Source of the DNA: an uncultured Bacteroides sp.
GTDB taxonomy: Bacteria; Bacteroidota; Bacteroidia; Bacteroidales; Bacteroidaceae
Length of the DNA stretch: 64,000 nt
Direction of reading: 5' to 3'
NCBI GenBank assembly: GCA_948847595.1
Contig: CAQOGY010000010.1
Coordinates: 1 to 64,000, forward strand
Below, piece by piece: positions 1 through 9,167 of this stretch. Each line of letters opens with the position of its first letter. Within the stretch, counting starts at the first letter, position 1. Under the pieces are notes generated by a model. It did no database searches. It saw nothing but the letters and a program-made list of their open reading frames with translations, and had not been told where the DNA came from. The position numbers were made by a program, and so were the translations under genes.

Positions 1-436
1 CTGCCGGCTCGTCGGCGACAGGTGTCTCTTCGAGAAGGTATGCCGTATAGTCCATGGAGTAATCAAAGCTTGTCTGACTGGTTACTTCTTCGGGAGCCGT
101 CGAAAGGAAAGCATCGATCAGAGCCAGTGTCCGGTCGACGGTAGGCTCATCTTTCAATACTTCAGAGAGAGGCAGCCCTTTCTTCTGGGATTCGACAGCG
201 AAGCGTTCGCCTTCGATCAGATGAAACAGTTTCCGTCGGTCGGCAATATACAGAACGGCTTTCCGCAGTTCCGCACCGAAATTAATGTCGTGGAGAATAT
301 ACAGGTTCTTGAGATACAACAACCGGAGCGACTGAAAATACGGATACCTCGCGAGCTGGTTGCGCAGTTCGTACAAAGTATCCCTATTCAGCGTCTCGGG
401 ATGCTGAATCCATTGTTGCAAGTTAACAGAAGTCAT
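1..436 (-). CDS. Conserved hypothetical protein, C-terminus cut by window edge
   Basis: The reading frame starts at an ATG (436-434) and stays open to base 1, giving 145 codons. The N-terminus reads MTSVNLQQWIQHPETLNRDT, followed by a Leu/Tyr-rich helical stretch. There is no signal peptide or membrane segment in the visible part. It begins 4 bp after the lptE stop codon and so is probably the next gene of the rlmN-pdxA-lptE operon. I do not recognise a domain. The helical, repeat-like composition would suit a TPR-type scaffold protein, but that is only an impression. Confidence 0.8.
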   Translation of the reverse strand, partial: MTSVNLQQWIQHPETLNRDTLYELRNQLARYPYFQSLRLLYLKNLYILHDINFGAELRKAVLYIADRRKLFHLIEGERFAVESQKKGLPLSEVLKDEPTVDRTLALIDAFLSTAPEEVTSQTSFDYSMDYTAYLLEETPVADEPA

Positions 437-440
437 TAAA

Positions 441-968
441 TTACCAGTTTGCTACAGTTGCATTAAATATTTGGTCGGTTATCTCTTTACTCATTTCCGC
501 TATTAATCCATCCTGTACGGCTGTCAGTAGCTGGCTGGAATCATAGGTACGGAAAGCTGAGAATTGTTGTTCGAAGTCTTCGGCGTGATTTGTGTTGTTG
601 ACAAAGCGTACATTGACCGTGATGGTCAGCTTCGTTTCCGAAGAGTAACCATCGGCAGACACTGCCTGGTTATACTGGTTGTAGCCCGTAATTTCACCGT
701 CAATCTGCAGATCCGCATTCTGGTTCGGTTTCAGCAGTTGCAGACGGGTCTGTCTGATGAAGATATCTTTCAGGTCTTCATTGAACTTGGTAGCCAGCGG
801 AGCATACACATACTCCGACTTAATCGGGAAATCAGCAATCGAAATAGTCTTCACCTTATCGTAATTGATAGAGGAGCCATTAAACTTATAGGACACACTA
901 CAGGCGATGATGACTGCCGGTAAAACAACCAATATCAGCGGTCGTGCTATTTTCTTAATCCAATTCAT
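441..968 (-). CDS. lptE: LptE-like LPS-assembly lipoprotein
   Basis: A 175-residue predicted lipoprotein. The N-terminus has two Lys, a hydrophobic core and a lipobox ending VIIAC (Cys23), so it should be lipid-anchored after export. The body (VSYKFNGSSINYDKVKTISI, then a predicted mixed alpha/beta region) fits the Bacteroidota LptE family, the plug lipoprotein that works with LptD to place LPS in the outer membrane. Its start overlaps the end of the sigma-54 activator gene by 14 bp, which implies translational coupling. A separate lptC lies further along the window. Family assignment is from overall pattern and size, so moderate confidence. Confidence 0.75.
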   Translation of the reverse strand: MNWIKKIARPLILVVLPAVIIACSVSYKFNGSSINYDKVKTISIADFPIKSEYVYAPLATKFNEDLKDIFIRQTRLQLLKPNQNADLQIDGEITGYNQYNQAVSADGYSSETKLTITVNVRFVNNTNHAEDFEQQFSAFRTYDSSQLLTAVQDGLIAEMSKEITDQIFNATVANW

Positions 969-2196
969 ATTCTTTTATTTTTCTGTAAAGGGTACGCTCG
1001 GAGATATTCAGATCCTTCGCCGCACTTTTCCGCTTACCATGATGCCTCTCAAGCGCTTTACGTATCATTTCTTTTTCCACTTCATCGAGCGAAAGGGTTT
1101 CTTCCACATACTCTTCCGTGTCCTGAATATCGTCATCGTCTTCTTTGGGACAAACAGACGGTTGCTGCACAGCATGGATAATGGCCGGCACGGAAGGTTG
1201 GTGCGTCGTTGTCACTACCGGAGTAGCTACTACCTGTCCCATCTGTCCGACTTGTCCCGCACGTTCAGCCATCATATTGTGCACCATCTTCTTCAGTTCC
1301 GCCACTTCCTGACGCATATCGAACAAGACAGAATATAGTATTTCGCGTTCGCTCTCAAAGCTCTTGCTCTCGCGTGTGCCGAACAGTGCCGGAAGGCGTT
1401 GGGTATTCTGTGCCGGAAGATAGGTCTGCAGAATCGCAGCCGTTATCTCACGGTTTGTTTCTATAATCGAAATCTGCTCTGTGATGTTCTTCAACTGCCG
1501 GACGTTTCCCGGCCACGGATAAGCAAGCAATATCTTCTTGGCATCTTCCGTCAGCTGGATAGCCGGCATCCGGTACTTTTCGGCAAAGTCTGCGGCAAAC
1601 TTACGGAACAACAACAGCACATCATCTCCACGCTCACGCAAAGGTGGTATCTGAATAGGCACCGTGTTCAACCGATAATACAAATCTTCCCGGAAGCGTC
1701 CTTCGGCAATGGCTTGTGTCAGGTTCACGTTGGTAGCTGCCACAATACGTACATCCGTCTTTTGCACTTTGGATGAACCTACCTTGATAAATTCACCGCT
1801 TTCAAGTACACGGAGCAGACGCGCCTGTGTAGGCAACGGCAACTCTCCCACTTCATCAAGGAAGATAGTTCCACCGTCAGCTTCTCCAAAATATCCTTTC
1901 CGCTCACCAATAGCACCGGTAAATGCTCCTTTCTCGTGTCCGAACAGTTCGGAATCGATCGTACCTTCCGGTATGGCACCACAGTTGACAGCAATATACT
2001 GCCCATGCTTTCTCCGGCTATATTGATGAATGATCTGTGGAAAACTTTCTTTTCCGACACCACTTTCTCCGGTAATCAGCACAGACAAATCGGTAGGCGC
2101 TACCTGAATGGCAACATCTATGGCACGTGATAAAGCCTCGGTATTGCCAATAATACCGAAACGCTGTTTCACTTGTTGTATCTCCGCTTTGGTCAT
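955..2196 (-). CDS. Sigma-54 dependent transcriptional activator without receiver domain
   Basis: 413 residues. An AAA+ sigma-54 interaction domain starts almost at the N-terminus: Walker A GESGVGKE (43-50), the sigma-54 contacting loop GAFTGA (90-95), and Walker B around GGTIFLDEVGEL (108-118). A Fis-type helix-turn-helix is at the extreme C-terminus (SAAKDLNISERTLYRKIKEY). A low-complexity linker of Met, Gln and acidic residues separates them. There is no N-terminal receiver, GAF or PAS domain, so activity is not set by phosphorylation of this chain and may be constitutive or partner-controlled. It lies between pdxA and lptE. Its upstream gap is filled by an unusual inverted repeat (2207-2324). 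Confidence 0.95.
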   Translation of the reverse strand: MTKAEIQQVKQRFGIIGNTEALSRAIDVAIQVAPTDLSVLITGESGVGKESFPQIIHQYSRRKHGQYIAVNCGAIPEGTIDSELFGHEKGAFTGAIGERKGYFGEADGGTIFLDEVGELPLPTQARLLRVLESGEFIKVGSSKVQKTDVRIVAATNVNLTQAIAEGRFREDLYYRLNTVPIQIPPLRERGDDVLLLFRKFAADFAEKYRMPAIQLTEDAKKILLAYPWPGNVRQLKNITEQISIIETNREITAAILQTYLPAQNTQRLPALFGTRESKSFESEREILYSVLFDMRQEVAELKKMVHNMMAERAGQVGQMGQVVATPVVTTTHQPSVPAIIHAVQQPSVCPKEDDDDIQDTEEYVEETLSLDEVEKEMIRKALERHHGKRKSAAKDLNISERTLYRKIKEYELD

Positions 2197-2206
2197 CTAT
2201 CTTAAT

Positions 2207-2324
2207 ATTAAGTAATAGGTAATAAGTATTAAGTAATAAGTATTAAGTATTACCATCATTATCATCTCGCTTCCATCCGCATGGCTAATACTTAATACTT
2301 ATTACTTAATACCTATTACTTAAT
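2207..2324. repeat. Inverted repeat built from AT-rich heptamers
   Basis: The left arm is 2207-2252 (46 bp) and the right arm 2286-2324 (39 bp), with a 33-bp loop. The arms are perfect reverse complements except that the left carries one extra 7-bp block. Each arm is itself made of heptamers of the type AAGTATT and AAGTAAT. The repeat fills the whole gap between the pdxA stop and the start of the sigma-54 activator, and its right end overlaps the pdxA stop codon. There is no T-tract directly after it on the minus strand, so it is not a standard terminator. Confidence 0.9.
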
Positions 2325-3414
2325 CTTCGTCTACTGTATCCAGTTTTAGTTTATCACTATCGTCCCGTTTCTCGTAATACTGCTTCCGCAACGGGTTTAC
2401 CCGTGCCGCTTTCTCGCGCTGGCGGTTGCGGAATACATCAATCGCTACATAAATAGCCTGGCGGAAAGAGTCTTCGCTGGCCAGTCCTTTACCGGCGATG
2501 TCATAGGCTGTTCCATGAGCCGGAGAGGTACGTACAACCGGCAGTCCGGCGGTATAGTTCACACCGTCTTCCATAGCCAGGGCTTTGAACGGAGCCAGTC
2601 CCTGATCATGATACATAGCAAGGATTCCGTCAAAGTGAGTATAATTGCCCGAACCCATAAAACCGTCCGCAGCATAAGGACCGTAACAGATGATCCCTTT
2701 CTCTTCCATTTCTTTCATGGCAGGGATAATGATTTCCTGTTCTTCCATACCTAGCAGTCCGCCGTCTCCTGCATGAGGATTCAGTGAAAGCACTGCAATA
2801 CGGGGCGCACCGATACCGAAATCCTGTTTCAGACAACGATGGAAAATCATCAGCTTTTCCTGAATCAGTTCCTTGGTGATTGTTGTAGCAATCTCCCTTA
2901 CCGGAATATGCGTCGTTACTAAAGCCACACGAAAATCGTTTTTCATCAAGATCATCAGTGACTTGTTTCCATTGCCCAGACGTTCTTCAATATACTCCGT
3001 ATGCCCGGGGAAAGAGAACTCTTCCGACTGAATGGTATGTTTGTTGATCGGAGCTGTCACAATGACGTCGATCAGCCCCTCACGATACTCTTCTATGGCA
3101 CGCTCCAAAGCACCCAATGCAGCCTTACCTGCTTCTGGATCGGGTTTGGAGAATTCCACTTTCACTTCGTCATCTGTACAGTTCACTACACTCAGACGGT
3201 TGTATCCGGCTTCGGAAGCTGTGTTGACAATGCTGAAATTAGCCTGTACATCCAGTGCTTTACGATGGTAAGCCGCTACTTTAGGTGAACCGTAGATAAT
3301 CGGAGTACATAGCTCAAGCATGGTAGGGTCTGAGAATGTCTTCAAGATCACTTCATAACCTACCCCGTTGATATCTCCTTGGGTAATGCCGATTCTTATT
3401 TTGTTTTCTTCCAT
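2320..3414 (-). CDS. pdxA: 4-hydroxythreonine-4-phosphate dehydrogenase
   Basis: 364 residues. PdxA oxidises 4-phosphohydroxy-L-threonine with NAD in the DXP-dependent route to pyridoxal 5'-phosphate, and it acts in the cytoplasm. The N-terminus IRIGITQGDINGVGYEVILK is typical. The three metal-ligand His regions are visible as LVTTHIP, LNPHAGDGG and MYHDQGLAPFK. The substrate-binding region GHTEYIEE is present. The length is slightly above the usual ~330 because of a charged C-terminal tail (KRDDSDKLKLDTVDED). It starts 4 bp after the upstream DUF4837 gene, and both lie in the rlmN-led operon. Confidence 0.97.
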   Translation of the reverse strand: MEENKIRIGITQGDINGVGYEVILKTFSDPTMLELCTPIIYGSPKVAAYHRKALDVQANFSIVNTASEAGYNRLSVVNCTDDEVKVEFSKPDPEAGKAALGALERAIEEYREGLIDVIVTAPINKHTIQSEEFSFPGHTEYIEERLGNGNKSLMILMKNDFRVALVTTHIPVREIATTITKELIQEKLMIFHRCLKQDFGIGAPRIAVLSLNPHAGDGGLLGMEEQEIIIPAMKEMEEKGIICYGPYAADGFMGSGNYTHFDGILAMYHDQGLAPFKALAMEDGVNYTAGLPVVRTSPAHGTAYDIAGKGLASEDSFRQAIYVAIDVFRNRQREKAARVNPLRKQYYEKRDDSDKLKLDTVDED

Positions 3415-3418
3415 GTTT

Positions 3419-4456
3419 TTATTTATTAGTTGGTTCCGCTTCTCTGGTTACCCCCAGTGGAATCTGACTCTGCTGACCTTCTTGCGGAAGTTTCAGCGTA
3501 TAAAGAGATGCTTCCATCTGGCGAACCAGATTGCGTTTCATTTTATCGGGTGAATATACAAATATTTCTGCTGTAATAATACGTTGGTTCTTCTGATCCA
3601 GACGAGTATGGGAAACGAACGGGCCACCCATGAAGTCACCCTTCATGCGCCACAATCCACGAGCTTCCATCGTGTAGTCATTGTGCACGTTGATCGGACG
3701 AACATCGGTCAGTAACGAGTCTGTCGACATATATACGCCTTCTTTATATCCGGGGATATTGGCTTTCATCACAGAATCGCGCTTATGAACAAAGTATTCT
3801 TTGGTGAATGTATCCTTGTCAGTATAAGGATAAGAATACATCACGAAATTGCGATCCGCGCTGCCTGTATTGGTAGATGCCCAGAAGAAGTCCTCTCCTG
3901 TCTTGGAGTTATTCAATTCGGAAGGTATCCAGATATCGCAGCCAAACAGACTATCTACCTTATTTGAGATAAAGTTGTTGTGCTTTTCCTCCAGCAAAGT
4001 AATCTGACGGTTCATTTCAGCGCGAGTGAAGAAGTCGATAATCGTCTGCTTGTTTTCTTCGACAAACTTCTCAAACACTTCTTCGTTCGGAGCCTGAATG
4101 GTCAGTATCATCTGTGGAGAAGCATAAACGTCTTTCGCATACTTGAAAGTACCTTTGGTATAAATATCTTTTATATCTACTATCACAATATTACGGATCA
4201 ACTTCAGCGTAGAATCATAGTCCTTCGGTGAAGTATACATAATCCGGAAAGAAGGTTCCGACTGGGGCAGTCCCGGCATGTCAGAATCAAGCACATCATG
4301 CAAGGCCCTTCCGGCGGCACGGTCCCACACTCCCGCATCTACTACAACCAACAGTTCATACGGACGACCGCTAGAGGTATGATTCCCCTTCAATCCACAA
4401 GAAGCAACTACGAAGGCTACCAGAGCCATGCTTAAATAAAAAAAGTACTTTTTCAT
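3419..4456 (-). CDS. DUF4837 family lipoprotein
   Basis: 345 residues with a signal peptide and lipobox FVVASC (Cys20), so it is predicted to be an exported lipoprotein. The mature part begins GLKGNHTSSGRPYELLVVVD and matches the Bacteroidales DUF4837 family. Its function is unknown. It sits 17 bp after rlmN and 4 bp before pdxA, and is presumably co-transcribed with them. No catalytic motif is evident. Confidence is high that it is a real gene and fairly high for the family. Confidence 0.9.
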   Translation of the reverse strand: MKKYFFYLSMALVAFVVASCGLKGNHTSSGRPYELLVVVDAGVWDRAAGRALHDVLDSDMPGLPQSEPSFRIMYTSPKDYDSTLKLIRNIVIVDIKDIYTKGTFKYAKDVYASPQMILTIQAPNEEVFEKFVEENKQTIIDFFTRAEMNRQITLLEEKHNNFISNKVDSLFGCDIWIPSELNNSKTGEDFFWASTNTGSADRNFVMYSYPYTDKDTFTKEYFVHKRDSVMKANIPGYKEGVYMSTDSLLTDVRPINVHNDYTMEARGLWRMKGDFMGGPFVSHTRLDQKNQRIITAEIFVYSPDKMKRNLVRQMEASLYTLKLPQEGQQSQIPLGVTREAEPTNK

Positions 4457-4473
4457 GATGTTCGATTTTTATA

Positions 4474-5511
4474 TTAACTTTTATTATTTTCCTCCTGTTT
4501 CGCAGTCGACAGCATACCGCATGCCGCAAAAATATCCTCTCCCCGCGAAGCACGAATGGTAGTGAAAAGCCCGTGCGTAGTCAGATAGTCACGGAAACGG
4601 GTCATCGTATCCATATCGGCTCCTTCAAGGGCTACTCCCGGAATAGAATGGAAACGGATCAGGTTAATCCGGCAATCCAGTCCGCGAAGCAGTTTGAGTA
4701 ACTCCTTGGCATAAACTTGCGAATCATTAAGCCCCTTAAAAACAATATATTCAAACGAAAGTCGACGCTGTTTGCTAAAATCATAGTTTTTTAACAGTTC
4801 CACCATTTCCGTGATAGAAAAGGCTTTCTCCGCCGGCATCAGTTCCGCACGCTGGGCGGTCACCGGAGAATGCAGGCTGATGGCAAGGTGACAGTCGCTT
4901 TCTTCGATAAAGCGCCGCAATCCTTTCCGCAATCCGACAGTTGAAACGGTAATCCGCTTCGGGCTCCATGCATAACCATAGGACCCTGTCAGTATGTCCA
5001 ATGCCTTCAACACCTCTTCCAGATTATCGAGCGGTTCGCCCATTCCCATCATGACGACATTCGTCAGTTTGTCCCGTTCCGGCAAGGAGTGAATCTGATT
5101 GATAATCTGATGGGCAGTCAGGTTGGCAGAGTAGCCTTGTTTCCCAGTCATACAGAACTTGCAGTTCATTTTGCAGCCTACCTGCGAAGAAATGCATAAA
5201 GTCGCCCGTTCATCATCCGGAATATACACCGACTCCACAAAATGATTCTCGCCCACAGGGTACAGGTATTTCACCGTACCGTCTACAGAGCGCATTTCCT
5301 CCACCGGAGCTTCAGCTCCTACCTCATAGTTCTGCTTCAGTAACTCCCGGTATTTCAACGACAAGTTAGTCATTTCATCAATCGAAGTCACCTTCTTATC
5401 ATAAAGCCAGGATGCAATCTGTTTGGCTGCAAAGCCCGGCATTCCCAGACGTTTCACCAGTGACTGCAGCTCTATAAGCGTCATTCCTAAGAGGGGATAT
5501 TTAGACATCAT
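4474..5511 (-). CDS. rlmN: 23S rRNA (adenine2503-C2)-methyltransferase RlmN
   Basis: 345 residues. RlmN is a radical-SAM enzyme that methylates C2 of A2503 in 23S rRNA and A37 of some tRNAs. The cluster motif CX3CX2C is present as CKMNCKFC (Cys113, 117, 120). The SAM region TNVVMMGMGEPLDN and the C-terminal catalytic cysteine in GEDIFAACGML are also there. The sequence opens MMSKYPLLG, so the second Met 3 bp downstream is an equally good start. A -7 box (5537-5544) lies just upstream, making rlmN the likely first gene of the operon running down to lptE. Confidence 0.97.
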   Translation of the reverse strand: MMSKYPLLGMTLIELQSLVKRLGMPGFAAKQIASWLYDKKVTSIDEMTNLSLKYRELLKQNYEVGAEAPVEEMRSVDGTVKYLYPVGENHFVESVYIPDDERATLCISSQVGCKMNCKFCMTGKQGYSANLTAHQIINQIHSLPERDKLTNVVMMGMGEPLDNLEEVLKALDILTGSYGYAWSPKRITVSTVGLRKGLRRFIEESDCHLAISLHSPVTAQRAELMPAEKAFSITEMVELLKNYDFSKQRRLSFEYIVFKGLNDSQVYAKELLKLLRGLDCRINLIRFHSIPGVALEGADMDTMTRFRDYLTTHGLFTTIRASRGEDIFAACGMLSTAKQEENNKS

Positions 5512-5536
5512 TCTTTCTGTTCATGGTTTATATTTG

Positions 5537-5544
5537 CAAATGTA
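5537..5544 (-). promoter_or_regulatory. Promoter -7 box for rlmN operon
   Basis: The minus strand reads TACATTTG, a full match to the Bacteroides -7 consensus TAnnTTTG, 26 bp upstream of the rlmN start. No clear -33 TTTG was found. Confidence 0.6.
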
Positions 5545-5589
5545 AGGAAATAAAGTCGATTTCCGTATAGCAAGGATGTAAAAGTTAGC

Positions 5590-5620
5590 AAAAAAGGTCG
5601 TTCCAAAGCATGGAACGACC
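5590..5620 (-). terminator. Intrinsic terminator after the PpiD-like gene
   Basis: A perfect 10-bp stem (GGTCGTTCCA with TGGAACGACC) with a 5-nt loop lies 30 bp past the stop codon. On the minus strand it is followed by TTTTTT, so it should end the long envelope operon before the rlmN promoter. Confidence 0.9.
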
Positions 5621-5649
5621 TTTTGCAGTTATCGTTTTTACGACTAATC

Positions 5650-7788
5650 TTAGAAGAACAGGTAACGTGTATCCTTCACTTTTCCTTTCAGATACAGGTC
5701 GTTCATCAGACGGCTTGCGAAGCGTGCGTGCATATTAGCCAATGTAGCTTCTTCATCTTTAGCGTTAAAAGTATCGCTCAGTTTGTCTTTGCCATACATC
5801 TGAAGCACAAATACACCGGCATTACCTTTGATTGGAGCACTCAATTTGTTCATTTCAGCCACAGAAGCATAAGCACCTACCAGCGGTTCGCTGCTGCGCA
5901 ATTCAGAGACATAAGCGGGAGCGGCAAATGTAACCAGCTTCAAAGAATCGCTGACTGCGCCGGGCATAGCCTTGTACTGGTCGAGAGAAGTTGCATTGGC
6001 AGCTTTCATATCAGCCATGATCTTTTCGGCTTTCTTATCTTTAACGATTTCAGCTCTCAACTGATCCTGTACAGCTTTCAGCGGACGATATCCTTCCGGA
6101 GTAACACCAACCAGAGCTACTGCAACCATATGGTCGCTTTCGCCACATTCATACAAACCGGAAACATCACCCGGTTTAGCGGCAAACGCCCATCTCAATG
6201 CTTCTTTAGTACCTCTTACACCACCGATAGTGTGTTCTGAGCTATACAAGTCTCTTCTGTCAAGCAGTTTGTATCCGGCTTCTTCAGCGTTAGCGATCAT
6301 CTTTTCAGCAGTAGGATTGGCAGCGATGAACTGGCTGAAGTCATTGTAAGCACGGTTATAAGTTTCTTTGCTGAATTCAACTTCACGTTTCACAACAGCT
6401 ACTTTATATTTATCCTTCACAGCTTTCTTGTTAGTCACCTGCAGAATTACATTAGCTTGTCCCAACGGCAGGTTTACTACTTCGTTCACGCCTGTATTAT
6501 TGATAGCAGAGATAAACTTCAGGTTGTCACCATCGATCTGTGCGCCTTCATACTGTGCAGAGCTCATCCAGTTAGTCTCACCCGTCTGACCGTATTTCTT
6601 AGCCAGATCTGCGAAGTTAGCACCGCCTTTGATAGCAGTATAGATACTGTCCGCCAAGGCTTTTGTCTTCAAAGCGTCTTCTGCAAACACCTGAATCTGA
6701 CGGAACTCGATTGAGTCGGCAGCAGCTGTTTTTGCAACCACTTTGAATGAATTAATAGTATTGTCGGCACCATTATAATACGGACCATAAACAGAACCAA
6801 CCGATGCAGAGTCCAGACGGGCAACTACATCTGACGGGAAAGCTGTTTTATTATAGAACAAGTCTACATAAGGAGCTTCCGAGCCTACAGAGCGGATAAA
6901 AGAAGTATAGTCATCTGTTGTAGTAGCCAACTGTGCAGTAGCTTCGTCTACTTCCTGCTGGATAGCAGCTCTGTCTTCCGCACTTGCAGTCACCTGAACA
7001 TCAATGTACTTGATATCACGGCTTTCCTGATATTGCTTGAACTGTTCTTTCTTCTTGTTATAAAGGTCTTTCAGTTCCGATTCTTTCACAACGATTGTAG
7101 AATCTACTACAGAAGAATAAGGAACGGCAGCCATCAACAAGTCATATTGATTCACTCTTGCGTCGAAAGCGTCCTGTGCTTCTACCGGGTTAGAAAGAAG
7201 CGCTTTTGCTACCAATGCCTGATATTTTTCTGCCAGGCGGCTCTGAACCAATGTCTTCTGGATGAATGACCAGTATTTGTACATGTTGTTGTACTGTTCT
7301 GCATACTGAGCCGGCATCTGAGATTCGTTCATTTTAGCGTAATCTACCAGGAACTTATTGAGCATATCCTTATCGAAAGCACCGGTCTGCGGGTTGCGGA
7401 AAGGAGTCTGTTGCAACAACGGATGCACGCCTGCTTTCAGGATATCCTGAATTTCAGCAGCAGAAACTGTCAGTCCCAATGCTTTTGCTTCTTTCTCAAC
7501 CAGTTTGTTATTAACGTAGGAACGCCATACTTCGTCGCGCACCTGATTGGTCTGTTCGTCGTTCAGTGCAGTCACTCCACGGGAGAGCTTTATCACTTCG
7601 GTATATTCTTCTACCAGATTCTGATACTCTTGAGCGGAAAGAGCATCTCCGTTCACCTCACCTACGTCATGTGCCTGGTGCGGTTGCATCACCTTCCACG
7701 CGTCACCCGCGATGAAAGCAAACAGCGCCAAACCGATAACAATCACCAATAGAGGTCCTTTCGACCTAATGTTTTGTAATGTTGCCAT
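5650..7788 (-). CDS. PpiD/SurA-like membrane-anchored periplasmic folding factor
   Basis: 712 residues. There is one N-terminal membrane helix (GPLLVIVIGLALFAFIAGDA, about 12-31) and a SurA_N/PpiD-type helical chaperone region (VNGDALSAQEYQNLVEEYTE onward). A central parvulin-like segment (EFRQIQVFAEDALKTKALAD, then ANFADLAKKYGQTGETNWM) follows, with a second helical part at the end. This is the SurA N-terminal/peptidylprolyl isomerase family, anchored in the inner membrane and facing the periplasm, and expected to help fold outer membrane proteins. The parvulin part looks weakly conserved, so chaperone activity is safer than isomerase activity. It is the last gene of the coaX-led envelope operon. 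Confidence 0.9.
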   Translation of the reverse strand: MATLQNIRSKGPLLVIVIGLALFAFIAGDAWKVMQPHQAHDVGEVNGDALSAQEYQNLVEEYTEVIKLSRGVTALNDEQTNQVRDEVWRSYVNNKLVEKEAKALGLTVSAAEIQDILKAGVHPLLQQTPFRNPQTGAFDKDMLNKFLVDYAKMNESQMPAQYAEQYNNMYKYWSFIQKTLVQSRLAEKYQALVAKALLSNPVEAQDAFDARVNQYDLLMAAVPYSSVVDSTIVVKESELKDLYNKKKEQFKQYQESRDIKYIDVQVTASAEDRAAIQQEVDEATAQLATTTDDYTSFIRSVGSEAPYVDLFYNKTAFPSDVVARLDSASVGSVYGPYYNGADNTINSFKVVAKTAAADSIEFRQIQVFAEDALKTKALADSIYTAIKGGANFADLAKKYGQTGETNWMSSAQYEGAQIDGDNLKFISAINNTGVNEVVNLPLGQANVILQVTNKKAVKDKYKVAVVKREVEFSKETYNRAYNDFSQFIAANPTAEKMIANAEEAGYKLLDRRDLYSSEHTIGGVRGTKEALRWAFAAKPGDVSGLYECGESDHMVAVALVGVTPEGYRPLKAVQDQLRAEIVKDKKAEKIMADMKAANATSLDQYKAMPGAVSDSLKLVTFAAPAYVSELRSSEPLVGAYASVAEMNKLSAPIKGNAGVFVLQMYGKDKLSDTFNAKDEEATLANMHARFASRLMNDLYLKGKVKDTRYLFF

Positions 7789-7844
7789 TTTGATTAATAC
7801 GATTTATGTTTATTATTATTTCTTTCTATTGTCATTTTAGCGCA

Positions 7845-7852
7845 CGAAGATA
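7845..7852 (-). promoter_or_regulatory. Possible -7 box before the PpiD-like gene
   Basis: The minus strand reads TATCTTCG, a 7/8 match to TAnnTTTG, 57 bp before the start codon. It may be an internal promoter in the operon. Confidence 0.35.
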
Positions 7853-7907
7853 CAAAAAATGCTAATATGCTTCTATTTATTAGCTAAAAATTTCACGGTT
7901 ATCGCCA

Positions 7908-9164
7908 TTATTCCATGACTTTTAAGCGTACAAGTTCTATTTTTGTCGCTGTCACCTTGATTATTTTAAACTGATAACGGCCGACACGTACCAATTCGTG
8001 CAGTTTCGGGAAGCTCTGATATTGGTTCAGTATCAATCCGCCTACTGTCAGATAGTCGTCCGATTCGGGCAGATCAAGTCCGAACATTTCATTGACTTTT
8101 TCTATCTCCAGACGAGCGGACAAAACATATTCATCTTCGTCAATCTTCTTGCAGATATAGGAAGTATTGTCATGTTCATCTTCTATATCACCAAATATTT
8201 CTTCTACCAAGTCTTCCAACGACACAATGCCGGATGTACCTCCAAACTCATCCACTACCACGGCAATCGTCCTCTTTTGCAACATAAACAGCTTCATCAG
8301 TTTGTGGGCAGACATCGTTTCGGGTACGATCGGCACGTCTTTCACGTTATCGCGCCAGTCTTTCGGATCACGAAACATTTCCGATGAATGGATAAAACCG
8401 ACCACATTATCGATATTTCCGTCATACACAATGATCTTCGAGATCCCGGATTCTATAAAACGGCTCTTGAGTTCATCCAACGAAGTAGTAAGGTCGACCG
8501 CAACGACTTCGGTACGTGGAACGATACAGTCACGTATTTTTATGTTTGAGAAATCAAGTGCATTTTGAAAGATTTTCACTTCCGTATCCAATTCTTCTTC
8601 ATTCGCAGCATTATCGATGCTACTCTGCACGAAATAGTCCAGATCGACTTTTCCGAAAGCCTTGTCCGAAGCATCTTTGTTAACCTTCATACCGAATATA
8701 CGAAGAAAAAGGCAAGACAAACCGGAAGATAACTTCGAGACAGGATATAAAATGACATAACAAATAAAAAGCGGAATAGCGGCAACATTCAAGACCAGAT
8801 TGGGATTGATCTTAAACAATGTTTTAGGAAGAAACTCTCCAGTCACCAAAATAATCAGAGTAGAGATGACGGTCTGCGCCAACACCATCAGAAAGTGGTT
8901 ATCAATAAAACCAGCCAACAGATTATCACCAATGATCTGTGCCATCAATATACCATAGATAACCAATGCTATATTGTTTCCTACCAGCATGGTAGAGATA
9001 AATTCGTTCGAGTTCTTGAAAAAGATGGAAAGAATACGGGATGTGATTCCTCCCTTACGTTCCATTTCAAAGCGCAACTTATCTACTGAGACAAACGCGA
9101 TCTCCATTCCTGAGAAGAAAGCGGAGAAAGCCATAGTGATGAGTAAAGAGATATAAATATTCAT
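7908..9164 (-). CDS. DUF21/CBS-domain membrane protein (CorC/TlyC/GldE type)
   Basis: 418 residues. The N-terminal DUF21 (CNNM) transmembrane domain has several helices (ISLLITMAFSAFFSGMEIAF, VLAQTVISTLIILVTGEFLP and others, to about 160). Two CBS domains follow (around IVPRTEVVAVDLTTSLDELK and VPETMSAHKLMKLFMLQK, then VVVDEFGGTSGIVSLEDLVE). A C-terminal CorC/HlyC domain completes it. Family members are linked to Mg/Co efflux, and the same architecture is named GldE in gliding Bacteroidota; Bacteroides does not glide, so a role in ion transport is more likely. It starts 3 bp after the lptC stop. Confidence 0.92.
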   Translation of the reverse strand: MNIYISLLITMAFSAFFSGMEIAFVSVDKLRFEMERKGGITSRILSIFFKNSNEFISTMLVGNNIALVIYGILMAQIIGDNLLAGFIDNHFLMVLAQTVISTLIILVTGEFLPKTLFKINPNLVLNVAAIPLFICYVILYPVSKLSSGLSCLFLRIFGMKVNKDASDKAFGKVDLDYFVQSSIDNAANEEELDTEVKIFQNALDFSNIKIRDCIVPRTEVVAVDLTTSLDELKSRFIESGISKIIVYDGNIDNVVGFIHSSEMFRDPKDWRDNVKDVPIVPETMSAHKLMKLFMLQKRTIAVVVDEFGGTSGIVSLEDLVEEIFGDIEDEHDNTSYICKKIDEDEYVLSARLEIEKVNEMFGLDLPESDDYLTVGGLILNQYQSFPKLHELVRVGRYQFKIIKVTATKIELVRLKVME

Positions 9165-9167
9165 AGT

